Assembly: GCA_030144725.1 (NCBI GenBank) | Contig: JASKMD010000018.1 | Location: 6,849,469 to 6,913,468 of the forward strand | Direction: 5' to 3' | Origin: Haematococcus lacustris | Lineage: Eukaryota; Chlorophyta; Chlorophyceae; Chlamydomonadales; Haematococcaceae | Length of the DNA stretch: 64,000 nt | Shown: piece after piece, positions 28,272 through 40,617 of the stretch | Numbering within the stretch: position 1 is the first letter of the stretch | How the letters are laid out: every line of letters starts with the position of its first letter | Notes under the pieces: generated by a model | What the model was told of the DNA's origin: nothing | Databases searched by the model: none | What the model saw: only the letters and a program-made list of their open reading frames with translations | Made by a program: the position numbers and the translations under genes

Positions 28272-31200
28272 ATGGCAACTTCTCCTGCTTCAGCCTCCGG
28301 CAATCAGGCCACCATTCTCGATGACGACAACTGGCCAATTTGGAGCATCCGCACCGAAGGCCTGCTAATCGAAGCAGGCCTCTGGTCCGTCGTCGCCGAC
28401 GGCGTCACCCCCTTACCCACCGCGCCAGCAGCTAACGCCACTCAGCAAGAGCAGGCTCAGTATGCTGCTGAGCTAGCCAGATCTCGCGCGGACAGCGCGC
28501 TGGACCGCAAAGCCAAAGCCTTTATCCAGCGGCACGTCTCCAACCTCCACATCTTCACTGTCAAGTCTGCAGACTCAGCGCAAGACGCCTGGGAAACCCT
28601 CGAATCTCAGTTCACCGAATCGTCAGTCGCGCGACAGTCGCAGCTTCAGCAGCAACTCAGTCTCCTGCGCATGGAGCCCGGCGAGTCAGTAGCGCGCTTC
28701 TATGCGCGTTTGCAGCAGCTGCTTACAGAGCTGGAAGCTTGCAACTGTGAGACATCTGAGTCGACAGTGGTACTCGCCATTCTGGCAGCCCTACCGCCTG
28801 AGTACGAAAGCACAGTCGAAAGGCTGCGCTACGATCAGACCAGCGCCGACCTGAAAGTCGAGCGCATCAAGCGTGTGCTGCTGACTAAGGAGGCTGACCT
28901 ACTCAGCAAGCAGATGCAGCAGCAACTCAGCACCTCCTCATCCTCACTCTGGTCCTACTCCTCCCCTTCTGACAGCAGGGGGGCTGGTAGTTCAGGCGGA
29001 CAGGGGGGTAGGGGCAGGTTCAGGCTGCCTCAGCAGTCTCGTGAGCAGCAGCAGCAGCAGCAGCAGCAGGCCAGAGCACAGTCACCTGACAGGTCCTCCA
29101 GGGAGGTCAGCTCACATGCTCATCTGACCTGCAACTACTGTGCTAAGCCTGGTCACATCATGTCTGAATGCTTCACCTTTGACAGGGATCAGCGCAATCG
29201 CATGAGGACCCTTTTCAGCAACTCTGCCAGACCCAGCAGCCCAGGCAGGCGTCCCAGTCCAGGCAGGAGCTCTAGCCCAGCAGCTAGGGCATCCAGCCCC
29301 AGCAGAGGCAGGGCCCAGACCCCTGGCAGGGCGGCAGCTCAGAGCCCATCCAGGGGAGCCAGCCTGTTCACCTGCTCCACTGCTGATGATGATGATGACC
29401 TTGATGATGTCCTCATGCAGATGGTGCAGCCCAGACTGAACTTCAACAGTGACCTATACAGCCCCTTCTGCATTGACTCAGGAGCCTCACAGCACATCCT
29501 GAAGGACCTGCAGTTCTTCTACAACTACACTCCCTTTGCGCCAGACAAGCACAGGCCTGTAAGGCTGGCAGCTGAGGGCCACAGGGTCTGGGCAATTGGG
29601 TCAGGCAGTGTGTTCCTCAACACCAAGCGTGGCTCCTGGTTTCTCAGCCATGCTTTGTATGTCCCTGACAGCAAGCAAAACTTCATCTCAGTGACAGCTG
29701 CAACAGATGACGGCAGCAGCTTTCTATTCCGTGGAGATGTGTGCCAGATCAGCTGCAATCAGTTTGGCAGCATGCTCAGGGTTAACGCGCACAAAGTCAG
29801 GAACTCTTACATCCTGGCAGCTGTTCCAATGCCGGATGGCCCTGACACAGAATCAGAGCCAGAGCAGCTGTATGGCATCCAGCAGTCAGCTCTACAGCCT
29901 GACCCCAGGGTGAAGCTGGAACTCCTGACCAACGTGCCTGCGCCCTCTGCCAACAGTACCACCTCCAACTCTCCCCAGGTGTGGCACCAGCGCCTGTGTC
30001 ATACTTCCTATGATGCTCTGGCACGCATGCAGTCAGCAGACATGGTGTCAGGTGTACCTGTCACAGCCACACAATTCCGAACAGCTGCCTCAGATCCAGC
30101 TGTGTGTGTGGGCTGTGTCAAGGGCAAACAGCACAAGAATGTTGCATTTGCTGGACCACCCCCCAATGCAGCACCAGTGACAGCTCCCCTAGGACTGATC
30201 CACATGGATGTCTGTGGCCCCATGCATGCCAGGGCCAGAGACGGCAGCCTGTATGTGGCTACTTTCCTTGATGAATACACAAAGCTATCTGTGTGTGTGC
30301 CCATCAGCAGCAAAGCTCAGGTGCCAGACACAGTCAGAACAGTCATTGAAGAGCTTGAGACCCAGTCAGGCTACCGCTGCAAGGCCATCCGAACAGACAA
30401 TGGCACAGAATACGTCAACAGCCGCATGAGAGAATACTGTGCCAGCAAAGGCATAGTGCACCAGCACTCAGCCCCCTACAGCCCCCAGCAGAACGGTGCA
30501 GCTGAACGCCTGAACAGAACCATCTTTGAGAAAGCTCGCAGCATCATCCACTCAGCAGATATCTCACTCAGCTTCTGGGCACATGCTGTCAAGTTTGCCA
30601 ATCATGTCAGATGCCTGCTTCCTGTGTCAGGCCAGCCGCTCACACCTTGGGAGGCCTTCTACGGTGTCAAACCTGATCTGTCTGGTCTCAGAGTGTTTGG
30701 CTGCAGAGTCTGGCTCCACATTCCTGATCACCAGCGCAGCAAGCTGCAAGCCAAGTCAGTTGAGGGCCTGTTCATAGGCTATGAGCCTGGCTCTAAGGCG
30801 TACAGGGTACTGGTCAATGGCAGAGAGACCTGCAGCAAGGACATTGTGTTTGACGAGCTGTCAGTTCTGCAGCCTACTCGCCAGCAGGACCAACCAGCAC
30901 AACCTGTGTTTCTCTTGCCCCTCCCACCCAGCCCTACAACCCCCTCTGAGCCACTGACCCCAGCAGCTCCTGCTGAGGGGGGCAACAGTCTGCAACAGAC
31001 CAGCAGCAGTAGCTCTGAGGACAGTGGGAGCAGCAGCAGCAGCATCAGCAGGCCAGGCAGCAGTGCACAGCGACCACAGTCCAGACCCCTGGAAGGCGTA
31101 GGGGCACATCAGGACAGCAGCAGCTCAGACTCTCCACCCAGTGAGCAACAACCCAGTCAGCAAGTCAGCCTCACTGCCAGATATGAGCCAGGCTCCCACA

Positions 31201-33329
31201 TGTGGCACCAACAGCAACTAGAGCTCATCAGCAAGCTACCCAGACCAGGAATAGGCAGATTCAGCCTTCGCTCTATGCCTCTAGCCAGGGAGACAGTGGG
31301 AGCACAACCAGCGGCAGCACCAGCAGCAGGAAGACCAGCAGCACCAGCTGCAGCGCCAGCAGCAGCAAGACCAGCAGCACCAGCTGCAGCACCAGTAGCA
31401 GCAAGATCAGCAGCACCAACCGCAGCACCAACAGCAGCAAGACCAGCAGCACCAGCTGCAGCACCACCAGCAGCACCAGCAGCAGTCAGACCGTCAGCAT
31501 CAGCTGCAGCACCAACAGCAGCTAGACCAGCAGCAGCAGCCAGACCAGGCTTGGCACAGCCTGCGCTCCGTGTTCCTCTGATCCCAACATCAGCAACAGC
31601 AAGACAGGCAGCACCTGCAGTACACCCCTCTATGCCCATGCCTCCTGCACCTGACCCACGGCCTGTCTCACCTGAAGCACCTGCTGCACCCGTGCCACGG
31701 CGCAACCCATCCAGAGAGAGGCACCGACCTGAGAGGTTCAGGGACTCTGACTTGTTTGCCATGAATGTGTCAGACTCTTCTGTCAATGACACACCCACTG
31801 TGACAGAGGCCCTGGCAGGTCCCATGGCAGACTTGTGGATTGAAGCCATGAATGCTGAGCTGGCCTCCCTGCATGCAAACCAAACATGGTGCCTTGAAGA
31901 GCGTCCTGCCAATGCACGTGTGCTGCCTACCAAATGGGTACTCAAAGTGAAGCGTGATGCTACAGGGAACATTGAGAAGCTGAAGGCCAGGCTAGTGGCA
32001 AAGGGGTTCTATCAACAATCAGGTGTGGATGTAGGAGATGTCTATGCACCTGTCAGCAAGCACACCACATTGCGCACCCTCCTGGCCAAGGCAGCAGCTG
32101 AAAACATGGAGATTCATCAGTTAGACTTTGAGACAGCCTTCCTGAACGGCAAGCTAGAGCCAGGGGAGGTCATCTTTGTGCAGCAGCCAGAGGGTTTTGA
32201 GGAGGGCAGCACTAACACTGTGTGCCGCCTGCAGAAGGCCCTGTATGGACTGAGGCAGGCCCCTAGGGCGTGGCATGCTAGGCTGTGTGAGGAGCTGCTG
32301 AGCATGGGCTTCAAGGCTTCTGAGGCAGACCCTGCCCTGTTTACCCTGCAGCTGAGCACTGGCATGGTGTACCTGCTAGTGTATGTGGACGACTGCCTTC
32401 TGTGCACCCAGCAGGGGGACACCGCAGGCTTGGCCCACGTGAAGAAGCAGCTGTCCTCAGCATTCAAACTGAAGGACTTGGGTGAGGCACGGTGGTTCCT
32501 AGGGATGCAGCTAACCAGAGACAGGGCTGAGGGCACCATCAAGCTTGACCAGCACAAATTCATCTAGGAGCTGGTTACAGCCAACAGCAAGTCAGCAGCT
32601 CACAGCAAGCCTCTGCCCATGGCTCCTGCTGTTAAGCTAGTCAGGGAAGGGGATGCATTGGACACAACTCTGCATCATTACAGTGCCCTGGTGGGCAGTC
32701 TGCTTTACCTGACCTGCTGCACACGGCCAGACATTGCATTTGCTGTGGGCGCCTTGGCCAGGCACATGTCTGCACCCACTAAGCAGCACTGGGCAGCCGC
32801 CTGCAGTGTGCTATGTTACTTGAAGGGCACAGCAGATCAAGGACTCCTGTTCGGTGGTGTGTCAGGGCTGCAGGGCTTCTCTGATGCAGACTATGCAGGG
32901 GACAAGGACACAGCCAGAAGCACCACTGGGTATATCTTCACTCTGAATGGGGGTGCCATTAGCTGGTCCAGCCGCCTGCAGCCGACTGTGGCTATGTCAA
33001 CAGCAGAAGCAGAGTATATGGCAGCTTCCAGCGCAGCCAAGGAGGCTCTGTGGCTGCGCAAGCTCATGAGGGATCTGCAGCTGGATGCCAGCTGTGTGCA
33101 CCTGGGCTGTGACAATCAGGCAGCCATTCAGCTCTTGCACAACCCCATGGCCACCTCCAGGGCTAAGCACATAGATGTGCACCACCACTTTGTCAGAGAG
33201 CGCATCAGCAGGGGTGAGGTAGCTTTCCACTACTGCCACACCTCCAGCATGCTGGCAGATATTCTCACCAAGCCCTTGGCAGCAGTCCAGTTTAACATGG
33301 GCAAGCAAGGATGTGGAGTGTTCAGCTGA
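28272..33329 (+). pseudogene. copia Gag-Pol polyprotein with one internal UAG
   Basis: One frame from ATG 28272 to the stop at 33329, broken only by TAG at 32565-32567; 1431 aa precede it. Gag is N-terminal (NWPIWSIRTEGLL). Zinc knuckle: C287, C290, H295, C300. Protease: D402-S-G. Integrase: H572, H577, C612, C615 zinc site, then D646, D709, E745 with the classic 35-residue D-E spacing. An Ala/Pro-rich spacer (about residues 1010-1130) separates integrase from RT. RT: LPTKWVLKVKRD, and YVDD at 1371-1374. RNase H follows the UAG: FSDADYAGDKD, STAEAEYMA, CDNQAAIQLL. Everything else is intact, so the UAG is either a fresh point mutation or a read-through codon. Read-through would be unusual at this position. 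Confidence 0.95.
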
Positions 33330-33596
33330 ACAGGCACAGGTCTTATCTGATCTGAAACAGCCTGTGGTATCCAGCCTGGAATGCTAATCAGGACTGGAGC
33401 ATGGAAGGATTCTAGGCACAGGCCTGCCTGCCTGTCAACAGCCTGTTGATCTTAGCATGGTGTGCTATTGCCATGATCTGAGAAGTTGCCCGCAGTTGTT
33501 TGCTTGGCTCAGGCTTGCATGCCTGCTAACCGTCAGTAGCTTGCTTAAACAGTTGTTGGAAGCGCAAAGTTGTCGCTCTCACCTAGCCAGACCTCT

Positions 33597-33605
33597 GAGT
33601 GGGAG
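33597..33605 (+). promoter_or_regulatory. polypurine tract
   Basis: GAGTGGGAG directly before the 3' LTR, with one T in an otherwise purine run. Expected plus-strand primer position for an LTR retroelement. Confidence 0.6.
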
Positions 33606-33888
33606 TGTTAGTTGCATACCCTCCCGGTGCAGTTGAGATCAAGCACCGGGATTGTAGGGTGTGCCTGCCAGCGGCCCGGCCGCGATGAGTGCGAGTGTGA
33701 CTGCCGTATTTAGGGCAGACACCCGGCAGTCGTAGGCACCCTGAACTGGTGTCCGCGTCTGCCCGTGCTCTTCCAACAGGTAGGCGCAAGGTTGCGCAAG
33801 GTTGACGCAAGGTTGCGCGTTAGCAGTTGTGGCAGATCAATGTAACTACCCTGAACTGGTGTCCGCGTCTGCCCGTGCTCTTCCAACA
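33606..33888 (+). repeat. 3' LTR, 283 bp
   Basis: Read as identical to the 5' LTR, including the internal 41-bp duplication. Followed by the CATGT target repeat. Confidence 0.97.
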
Positions 33889-34129
33889 CATGTGAATCGT
33901 TTTGACTGCGGCGACTGTCCCTCACTATGTGCAGGTGCTCCTGGGCCACGTCGGTCGCGGCGGTCTCTCGCGGCGAGGCCCGCATGAGCAAAAAGTGCAT
34001 GGATTTGAATGTGAAGATTTGAGCCGCCATAGCACCCAGTACACTGCACAGTATTTAATGATACAAGCTGCACCGCATAGCTGAACGAGTCCTCTATCCA
34101 GGGATGTGCGATACATAAATAGAAACCAC

Positions 34130-34206
34130 GTGGCTGAGACGCGGCGTCGTTTTGATTACCAGGGGTCGGTTTCCTATCATTTCCTGTTAGTTGGGGTCGC
34201 CCGACA
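34130..34206. mobile_element. degraded TIR-family end
   Basis: ACCAGGGGTCGGTTTCCT and GTTAGTTGGGGTCGCCCGAC resemble the right ends at 9669, 26643 and 45892. The rest of the element is not recognisable. A short GTTAA repeat follows at 34335-34355. Confidence 0.4.
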
Positions 34207-34399
34207 TAGACACCTGAAGGAAATCATGCGGGTTTTAAAGTTGCTCCTGGTATACAAGGCTGATCATTGATCAACTATGTGTTAATTGTGAGTGGTGACG
34301 ACATGAGAGAGCAGTTTCAGCGCTTAAGCTTCAGTTAAGTTAAGTTAAGTTAAGTTAAAATAGGCAAGCCGGCTACTGGCTCAGCTTGGACAACTAGCG

Positions 34400-35360
34400 C
34401 GCCGCGTTGCTCACCATTCTGTTGATGCGCGCCACAGCAACAATGTTTGGGAGTGAGGCGCGCCAGCTGCTGTTCGACGATCCCCCGCAGGTGATGCCAT
34501 GCCTTCAGCACCCCACCAGGAAATCATCAACCCGCGCACGCCAAATAGCATTGGTGCAAGCTGCCTGCATGAACCGCGACTTCAAGAGCTTGGGATGATG
34601 CGACCATTGCATGCACTCAGCATTCAAGCCTGACACCGGGCCTGTGTGCCTATGCTTGTTGTGTAGCTTCCCAACGAGCTGGTGCTGCTGGACGAGCTGC
34701 GCATCAAGCTGGGCCCCCAGCCGCCCACTGACCGACTGCTGCACCATATCAGGGCCTCCAGAGGGAAACTGCACTGGTCAGGTGCACTGTGCACAGCTGC
34801 AGCTCCGGGCAGCCCAGGTCCAGCTCACACAGCCCGCCGCCCACACGGCAACAGTGTCTGTTCGTAATCCCACTTTGAGGCAACCAACACAGCTTAGAGC
34901 CACAGCTTAGAGCCTAAGTGGCAGCAGTGTCATTTGACACCACCAGCAGCAGCAGCATACTGCATAGCACAGCCCAGGCATCTGTCATCAAGATTGCACC
35001 ATCGGGTCACCCAGCCTGGCTGGAGGCATGTTGCGGTGGGATCAGCACAACCTCATCATCACTCTCTTGGTTGCTTGCTGGCAATACTCTGACAAGATCA
35101 TTGACACCATAGTCACAGCCGGCACGCAGTATCACTCCAATAAGAAACCCTGCATGACATGCACCCCGCATGGCATGCAGTGTCACCCAGGGTGTCCCTC
35201 AACCTCATCCATGCATGTAGCTGTGCAAAGTACTGCCGCCTTGTCATGACACTAGAGGCAGCCTTGCAGACTGACCTGCACAGTGATGAGCCATTCAATG
35301 ACCTACTGACTACGGGTGACCCCCTGCTGCACTGGGGCCTAACCTCTGGCCCCATGGGCT
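34400..35360 (+). other. possible upstream exons, unassigned
   Basis: Two protein-like plus-strand pieces: MFGSEARQLLFDDPPQ from ATG 34443 to a GTGATG donor near 34490, and ELVLLDELRIKLGPQPPTDR at about 34673-34760. Further pieces near 35030-35360 (SDEPFNDLLTTGDPLLHWG) have ordinary composition. They may be 5' exons of the F-box gene or of a separate gene. I do not recognise a domain. Confidence 0.35.
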
Positions 35361-35361
35361 G

Positions 35362-37050
35362 TTGCCTGAGCTGACCCCCTGGCCCCCCCTGCCACCCCCA
35401 CACCCCCACCTGACCTCACGCCCGGCTTTGTTGCGCTGTGCCCTGACCACTGCAGTGAACAGCTACTTCAGGGAGCTCATGTCAGGCAGCCGCCAGCAGG
35501 GCCCCCTGCCCCCCAGCACCCGCTGCCCCCCCGCTGCCCCTTCCCTGCCCCCACAGCCCACAGCCGTCAACACCCTGGCTACCTCTAACACCCCTGCCCC
35601 TCCCTTGCCTCCCCCCTCACAAGCTCAATCACACTCCCATGACTCAAATCCCACTCTGACCTCACACCTCACTTGTAATGGACAGCCCCAGCTAGCGGCT
35701 CGCAGCTCTGGCCCTTGGCCCTCCCTCTCAGCATCAGACCGCGTCCAGGCTTTGGCGCCGGCTTTGCATGGCCGCACTGGCAGCCAGCGTCATGGCGCCA
35801 CCTGCTTCACCAGCGGCATAAGCGCCAGCAGCAGCAGCAGCAGCAGCAATGGCGCATGCCAGCTGCAGCAAAATGGTAGAGTGAAGGGTCAGAGCCAGAG
35901 GGGGGGGTGCAGCAGCAGCAGCAGCAGCGCCGTGCGCCATATCGGAGTGCATGGCCACCAAGAGCAGTGGTGCTCTGTGCCAGGCATTGGGAGCACGGAG
36001 GCGCAGGCCCGCTGCCGCTGTGCAGTATGCAGGGACGCCCTAGGCGGTCAGGGGCCAGGGGCAGCAGCTGCAGCTCCAGCAGCTGCCGTGGGGGTGCCCC
36101 TGCCCCTGCCCGGTGCTGAGCTGGGCCCGCGGCTGCTGCCCGACTCAGGGCTAATAGCAGGGCCCCATGCAGGGTCCTGGTCAGGGGCTGTGCAGGGCCT
36201 GGGTCAGGGCCAGGGAAGCTATACAGGCGCATGTGGTGTGGGCCTGTCCAGCCGTGCCCCTCCGCCTCCGCCAGTCCCCAGCCAAGCTTGGCCAGGGGCT
36301 GCACAGGTGTGCGGGCAGGCAGGTGTCACAGGCACACAGGGAGGGAGGCAGCCCTGCTGTCCAGTGGGTGGCACCCCCAGCCAGGCCCCTGGGCAGCCTA
36401 GTGGCAACAGCAGGGAGGTGGAGCAGCAGCAGGGGGGGCAGCAGCAGCCACAGGAGCCGGCTCAAAATGGTGAGGAGCTGCTAGCAGTAGGCTGTGGCTC
36501 CACCCACTCACCACTGGCAGGGGCTGAAGCAGCTGGCCACACGCGCTGCCCCCCACCCACTGCTGTGACACAGCCCCCAGCCACTGCCCTGCCGCCAGCA
36601 CCCTCAGCCTCAGCCCAGAGCCATGGACCAGCACATGCTGCCAGCCCTCCTGCACTGACACGTGTCTGCCCTGGCCCTGGCTCGCTTGCAGCCTCTGCCT
36701 CAACCCCTGATGCTGCTACCTCCACCCAGATGCCAGTCAGCCAGAGGGCGGCAGGGTGGGCAGCAGCAGGGGGGCCAGCAGCAGGGGGGCCAGCAGCAGG
36801 CCAGGGTGCTTCTCTTGGTCTGGAGTCGCTCCCTGAGGGTCTGGTGGAGGCAGTGCTGGGGCAACTGGGCAGCGCCCGTGACCTGGCGGCCTGCGCTTGC
36901 ACCTCACGCCTGCTGAGAGCAGTGAGTGGGGCACTGGCTGGGCTGGCTGCAGCCACCTCCTGCTGCAGACCACTGCTGCTGCTGCTGCTGCTCTCACTGC
37001 TGCTCCCGCCTTCTTCTGCCCAGACCACTGCTGCTGCTGCCATTCCCGCC

Positions 37051-37089
<39 letters not shown>

Positions 37090-38274
37090 CTCACTGCTGC
37101 TGCCTTCGCCTCTGCTGCCTTAACCTCTGCTTCTGCTGCTGCCGGCGATGGCACTGTGCATGGCTGGCACCCTGGTGCTGCATGTTCTCACCTGGTCACA
37201 CATGCGGCCTCACATTGTTGGGGCAGGACAGGTGTAAGGTGTGACCTATTTCAGTAAGTTGTATGAACTGAATTCCACCATTGAGGTGGGCAAAGACAGG
37301 CTCAAAGTAGCCAACCACCACCTCACGCTTCCCTAACCCTAACCCTGATCCTGAGCCTGACATTACACTGAACCACTTGCTGCAGCTTGGTCATACCTGT
37401 GGTCAGAGTGAGGCATGAGGGAAAAGCTTCGAACACTTGATGCTCCAAACTTGTTCAGACCATGAAGAGGAAGCCAAGCAGGCTCTGTAGCGCTGCTGCT
37501 GATGCCAGGTGGCCGCCTCTGACCAGCTGTGGCATCACCTGTTCCGCTGCCGCTGGGGCGAGGTGGTCTTCCCCACTGAACCCTGGACTCCTCCCCACAC
37601 CCCTGCCAGCACAGCCCACCACCACCACCACCACCACCATCCAAACCAGCAACTGCAGCATCACCAGAACCACCAGCCAGCACCTCTAGCAGCAGCAGCA
37701 TCAACAGTGGCAGCATCAACAGTGGCAGTGGTAGTTGCTTCTGCAGCCACGCAGCAGGGAGTGAATGGGGAGAGGTCGGCAGGCAGTGCAGCAGGGAGCC
37801 AGCAATCTACCAGCTTGGCCCCAGCTGACCTTGCAGCAGCTGCGGCGGGTCAACCCCCCCGCCCCTGCCTCCACCTCACCCCTGCTGCTGCACCGCCCCC
37901 AGGCCCGGAGCCATCCCTCCCACCCGACCCACACCCCCTCCTCCCTCCCTCCCCACCTCCCTGCCTCCCTCCCCTCTGCCCGGGTTATCAAGGGCCAGTG
38001 CCGCCAGCCACCAGCACAGCGTCGGCCAGTTGGAGCCCTGCAGCTGCTGGTGCCCAGGCACTGCTGCAGGATGAAGTGAGGCAGGCCGGGACTGCGGCTG
38101 GCCCGGCAGCAGATCAGCAGCAGGCTGGAGGCCTTGGAACGAGGCTGCAGCCCAGCGCTGCTGGTGGTCCGGGGAGTGTGGGCTGCAGCAGCAGGGGCAG
38201 GGGTGGGGCCAGCTGTGGTGGCAGCCATGCAAATGCCATCAGTCTGGGTTGGAAGGACAAGTACAAGGAACAGG
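35362..38274 (+). CDS. F-box protein, partial multi-exon model
   Basis: The F-box spans an intron: exon ending at 36921 reads SLPEGLVEAVLGQLGSARDL then CTSRLLRA and meets a GTGAGT donor. The next exon starts at 37509 after GCCAG and continues in phase with VAASDQLWHHLFRCRWGE. Leu-Pro start, helix, C-x-R-x-L-R, then LW...L...RWG is the usual F-box layout; such proteins bind Skp1 in SCF ubiquitin ligases. Exon 37509-38274 ends with ISLGWKDKYKEQ, like the W-K-x-x-Y segment after many F-boxes. The upstream frame (35362-36921) is Ser/Ala/Gly-rich with poly-Ser and PAAGG repeats and a CAVCRDALGG patch. The start and the last exon are not established. Poly-Ala and poly-Leu frames at 37000-37130 are an intronic GCT repeat. 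Confidence 0.55.
36960..37145. repeat. CTG/GCT trinucleotide repeat
   Basis: Runs of CTGCTGCTG interrupted by CTTCTGCC units, located in the intron that splits the F-box. Confidence 0.8.
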
Positions 38275-39039
38275 TTGGTGTCGGCCTGCATGTCTGCCGG
38301 CCTGCATGCATGGCTGGTTGCATGCAGTCCCCATGCGGTCTCCATGGTGTCGCCACAATTTGGTGTAATCTGTAGGATGAAGCAAGGGAGAGTGTGGGGA
38401 GCAGTGTGACCAGCATGGGTGGAGATGAGTGGCTCAATGTGGATGCCGAGTAAGAGAGAAGCCAGGACAGTGCATGGGATGTGCCTGGGCAGTCAGCCTC
38501 ATGCTGCCTGGCCTGACTTCTAGAGTGGGCTGCAGTGCATTGCCTGCCTGCATAACAGCCTGGCCCAGCTCATTGCCTGCCTGCATGCTGCCATCATGCC
38601 ACCCCTGCAACACCTGCCAAGCACCTTCACCCCCTCCTAGCATGCCACCAGGACTGCCATGGGAGCTGTTTCTGCCGTGACCGCCTTGGTGAAGTGGGGT
38701 AAGGGTGATCAGGTAGAGGGCCACGACCTATGACCACCCTTATGAAGGGCAAGGCCACAGGGAAAGTGAAGATGCCAGAACTTAGTGAGGCCCATGTCTA
38801 TGCCCATGCTCATGCCCATGTTGATGCCCATGCCCATGCCCATGCTATCAAGACCTCACGCCTCCCATGAACTGTGCATGGCCTGCCTCCACACCACCCT
38901 CATCATGACCTCACCCTTTGACACGTCAAGAGGTGTGTCCCACCTGCCCCTCCCGGCCCCTGCACCACTCTTTCATGTGTGAGGCCACACCGCCTTGCCT
39001 TCACAGCCCCCTCGGCCCTGCCGCCCCCCGCCCCCTGCC
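38275..39039. other. no recognisable gene
   Basis: Mixed sequence with GCCCATGCCCATGC repeats at 38795-38850. It probably contains the 3' end of the F-box gene and the 5' part of the zinc-ribbon gene, neither of which I can define. Confidence 0.4.
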
Positions 39040-39865
39040 TGACCAGGCCTCCTATGCCGCCTCCTTCAGCTGCCCCCGCTGTGGCAAAGCCGGGCGCCTG
39101 GTGCCCCTGGTGTACGGCTTCCCCTCAGTGGCCCTGCTGTCAGGCATGAGGTGAGAGGGGGAGGGGGGAGGAGGGGAGGGGGGCGGTGCGGAGGAGGGGG
39201 GAGCGGGGATGGGGGCCGCCTCAGGGGAAGGGGGGACGGGGGAGACAGGCAGCTCAGGGGAAGGGGCCTGGGTCAGGAGTGAGGCCCCGGGGGAAGAGGA
39301 GGGCCCCAGAGGGGCAGCAGGTGCTGGGCTAGCTGGGGCAGTGCTGAAGGGCAGTAGCATGTGCAGGTAGGGGGCTGCTGTTGCTGTGATTGAGCCAAGA
39401 CAGTATGCAAGGCAAAGGTGAGGGCGGCTGTGCGCATCATGTGCAGCACCCACCAACCTGGTCTGCCCTGGCCAGTGACACGGCTCGCTGCCTTGCTTCA
39501 GTCCCTGTCCTGAGAGCACCTCCACTGCCCCATACACTGCTGCCTGTTGCTGCAGGCAGCGCCAGCTAATCTTGGGCGGGGACCACCTCATTGAGGACTG
39601 CCACTGCTGGGCGTGCGTACGCTGCAATGCTAGCTTCAGGACCTATCCCTTCGAGCGACCATATCTGTGGTTCATACCCTTGGTCACGCCTGCGTCACAC
39701 TCGTCTGGCTCGTTTGGGCAGCAGCATCAAGACGATGCCAGTCAGCAGGGGAGTAGGACAGGGCAGGCGATGAGCTGGACCAGCTTGGATACACATCTTC
39801 GTCTCGAGAGCGCCCATGGGGCTCATACCATGTATGAGCACCCCACCTACACTTACGAGCTTTGA
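39040..39865 (+). CDS. zinc-ribbon protein, last two exons
   Basis: Exon ending at 39150 encodes SYAASFSCPRCGKAGRLVPL then VYGFPSVALLSGM. Donor GTGAGA at 39151, acceptor TGCAG at 39555, and exon 39556-39865 continues in phase: RQRQLILGGDHLIEDCHCWAC, VRCNASFRTYPF, then a tail ending TYTYEL. Two CxxC pairs (CPRC; CWACVRC) and the LxLGGDHLIE motif match a small zinc-ribbon family of unknown function found in bacteria and plants. The 5' end is not found; a plausible acceptor GACCAG lies at about 39045. The intron and last exon are duplicated at 42627-43312. Confidence 0.6.
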
Positions 39866-39983
39866 GGCCAGACAGTTTTCTCCCATTCCTTGCTCCTTTT
39901 CCCTCCTCGTCCTCCTGTAAACCTTTCACTATGGCTTGACTGCGCGTGCTGTTGGCTCGTCACCAACGCTGCTATCGCTGCTC
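39250..39983 (+). repeat. tandem segmental duplication, copy 1
   Basis: Covers the intron and last exon of the zinc-ribbon gene and its 3' flank, ending in the Fanzor target GCTATCGCTGCTC. Parallel to 42627-43426 with small indels and substitutions. Confidence 0.8.
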
Positions 39984-40505
39984 GCTCTCCGCCACTTGCT
40001 CTCCCCTGCCCGCTGGAGGTTCAGGGCTGCGCTGTCACCAAGTCGCCCAAGTCGCACCCAAGTCTCACCCAATGTACTGTCGTCACTGTAACTGTAGTCA
40101 CTGTAAGTCGCGAGAGGGATAGTCCTGAGGGTGGATACAGTCGCGAAGTACCATCTACTCCAGACCGCGATGAAGGGCAAGAAGCGCAAGGGCGCGGATG
40201 GGCCCCAACAGCCCAAACCCAAGCAGCCTAAGCCAAAGCCCAAGGATAAGCCTGACACAGTGGGCTGGGTAGGCACCGGCATGTCCCTGGGCACCCACGG
40301 GCATGTGCTGACCGGTGAGCTGGAGGCTGTGGAGGAGGCAGCAGCCCCTGGAGACCCAGCAGACTCAGAGGAGGCAGAGGACCCTGATGCGCCGCCGGCC
40401 ATCACCAAGCTGCCGCTGCACCGGCGGATCCTGTACGCCATCTACGTCAACCGGTGCCTTGAGGAGTGGCAGGACCCCCACCCCCCAGCACCCCCACCCA
40501 AAGGC

Positions 40506-40617
40506 GAAGGCAAAGGCAAAGGCAGAGGCAAGGGCAAGGGCAAGGGCAAGGGCAAGGGCAAGGGCAAGGGCAAGGGCAAGGGCAAGGGCAAGGGCAAGGG
40601 CAAGGGCAGGGGCAAGG
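40506..40617. repeat. AAGGGC hexanucleotide array (Gly-Lys tract)
   Basis: (GGCAAG)n in the Fanzor reading frame, encoding alternating Gly and Lys. A basic tract could bind nucleic acid, but its position in a repeat makes function doubtful. Other frames give Arg-Ala or Gln-Gly strings. Confidence 0.9.

Larger units (their letters stand above)
27902..33888 (+). mobile_element. Ty1/copia LTR retrotransposon, very recent insertion
   Basis: A 5987-bp element with two 283-bp LTRs (27902-28184, 33606-33888) that I read as identical, TG...CA ends, and a perfect 5-bp target duplication CATGT (27897-27901, 33889-33893). Internal order is primer site, Gag with zinc knuckle, protease, integrase, RT, RNase H, then a short polypurine tract; integrase before RT defines Ty1/copia. 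Identical LTRs imply a very recent insertion, because the LTRs are copied from one template. One in-frame UAG at 32565 interrupts pol. It belongs with other algal copia-like elements such as Osser, judging by the primer type. Confidence 0.97.

Noticed and set aside
31157..31972. 271-codon minus-strand Ala/Gly-rich ORF
   Set aside because: Antisense shadow of the Ala/Pro-rich spacer in the copia polyprotein.
39052..39627. 191-codon minus-strand Pro-rich ORF
   Set aside because: Antisense of the zinc-ribbon gene and its G-rich intron; the plus strand has phased exons with CxxC motifs.
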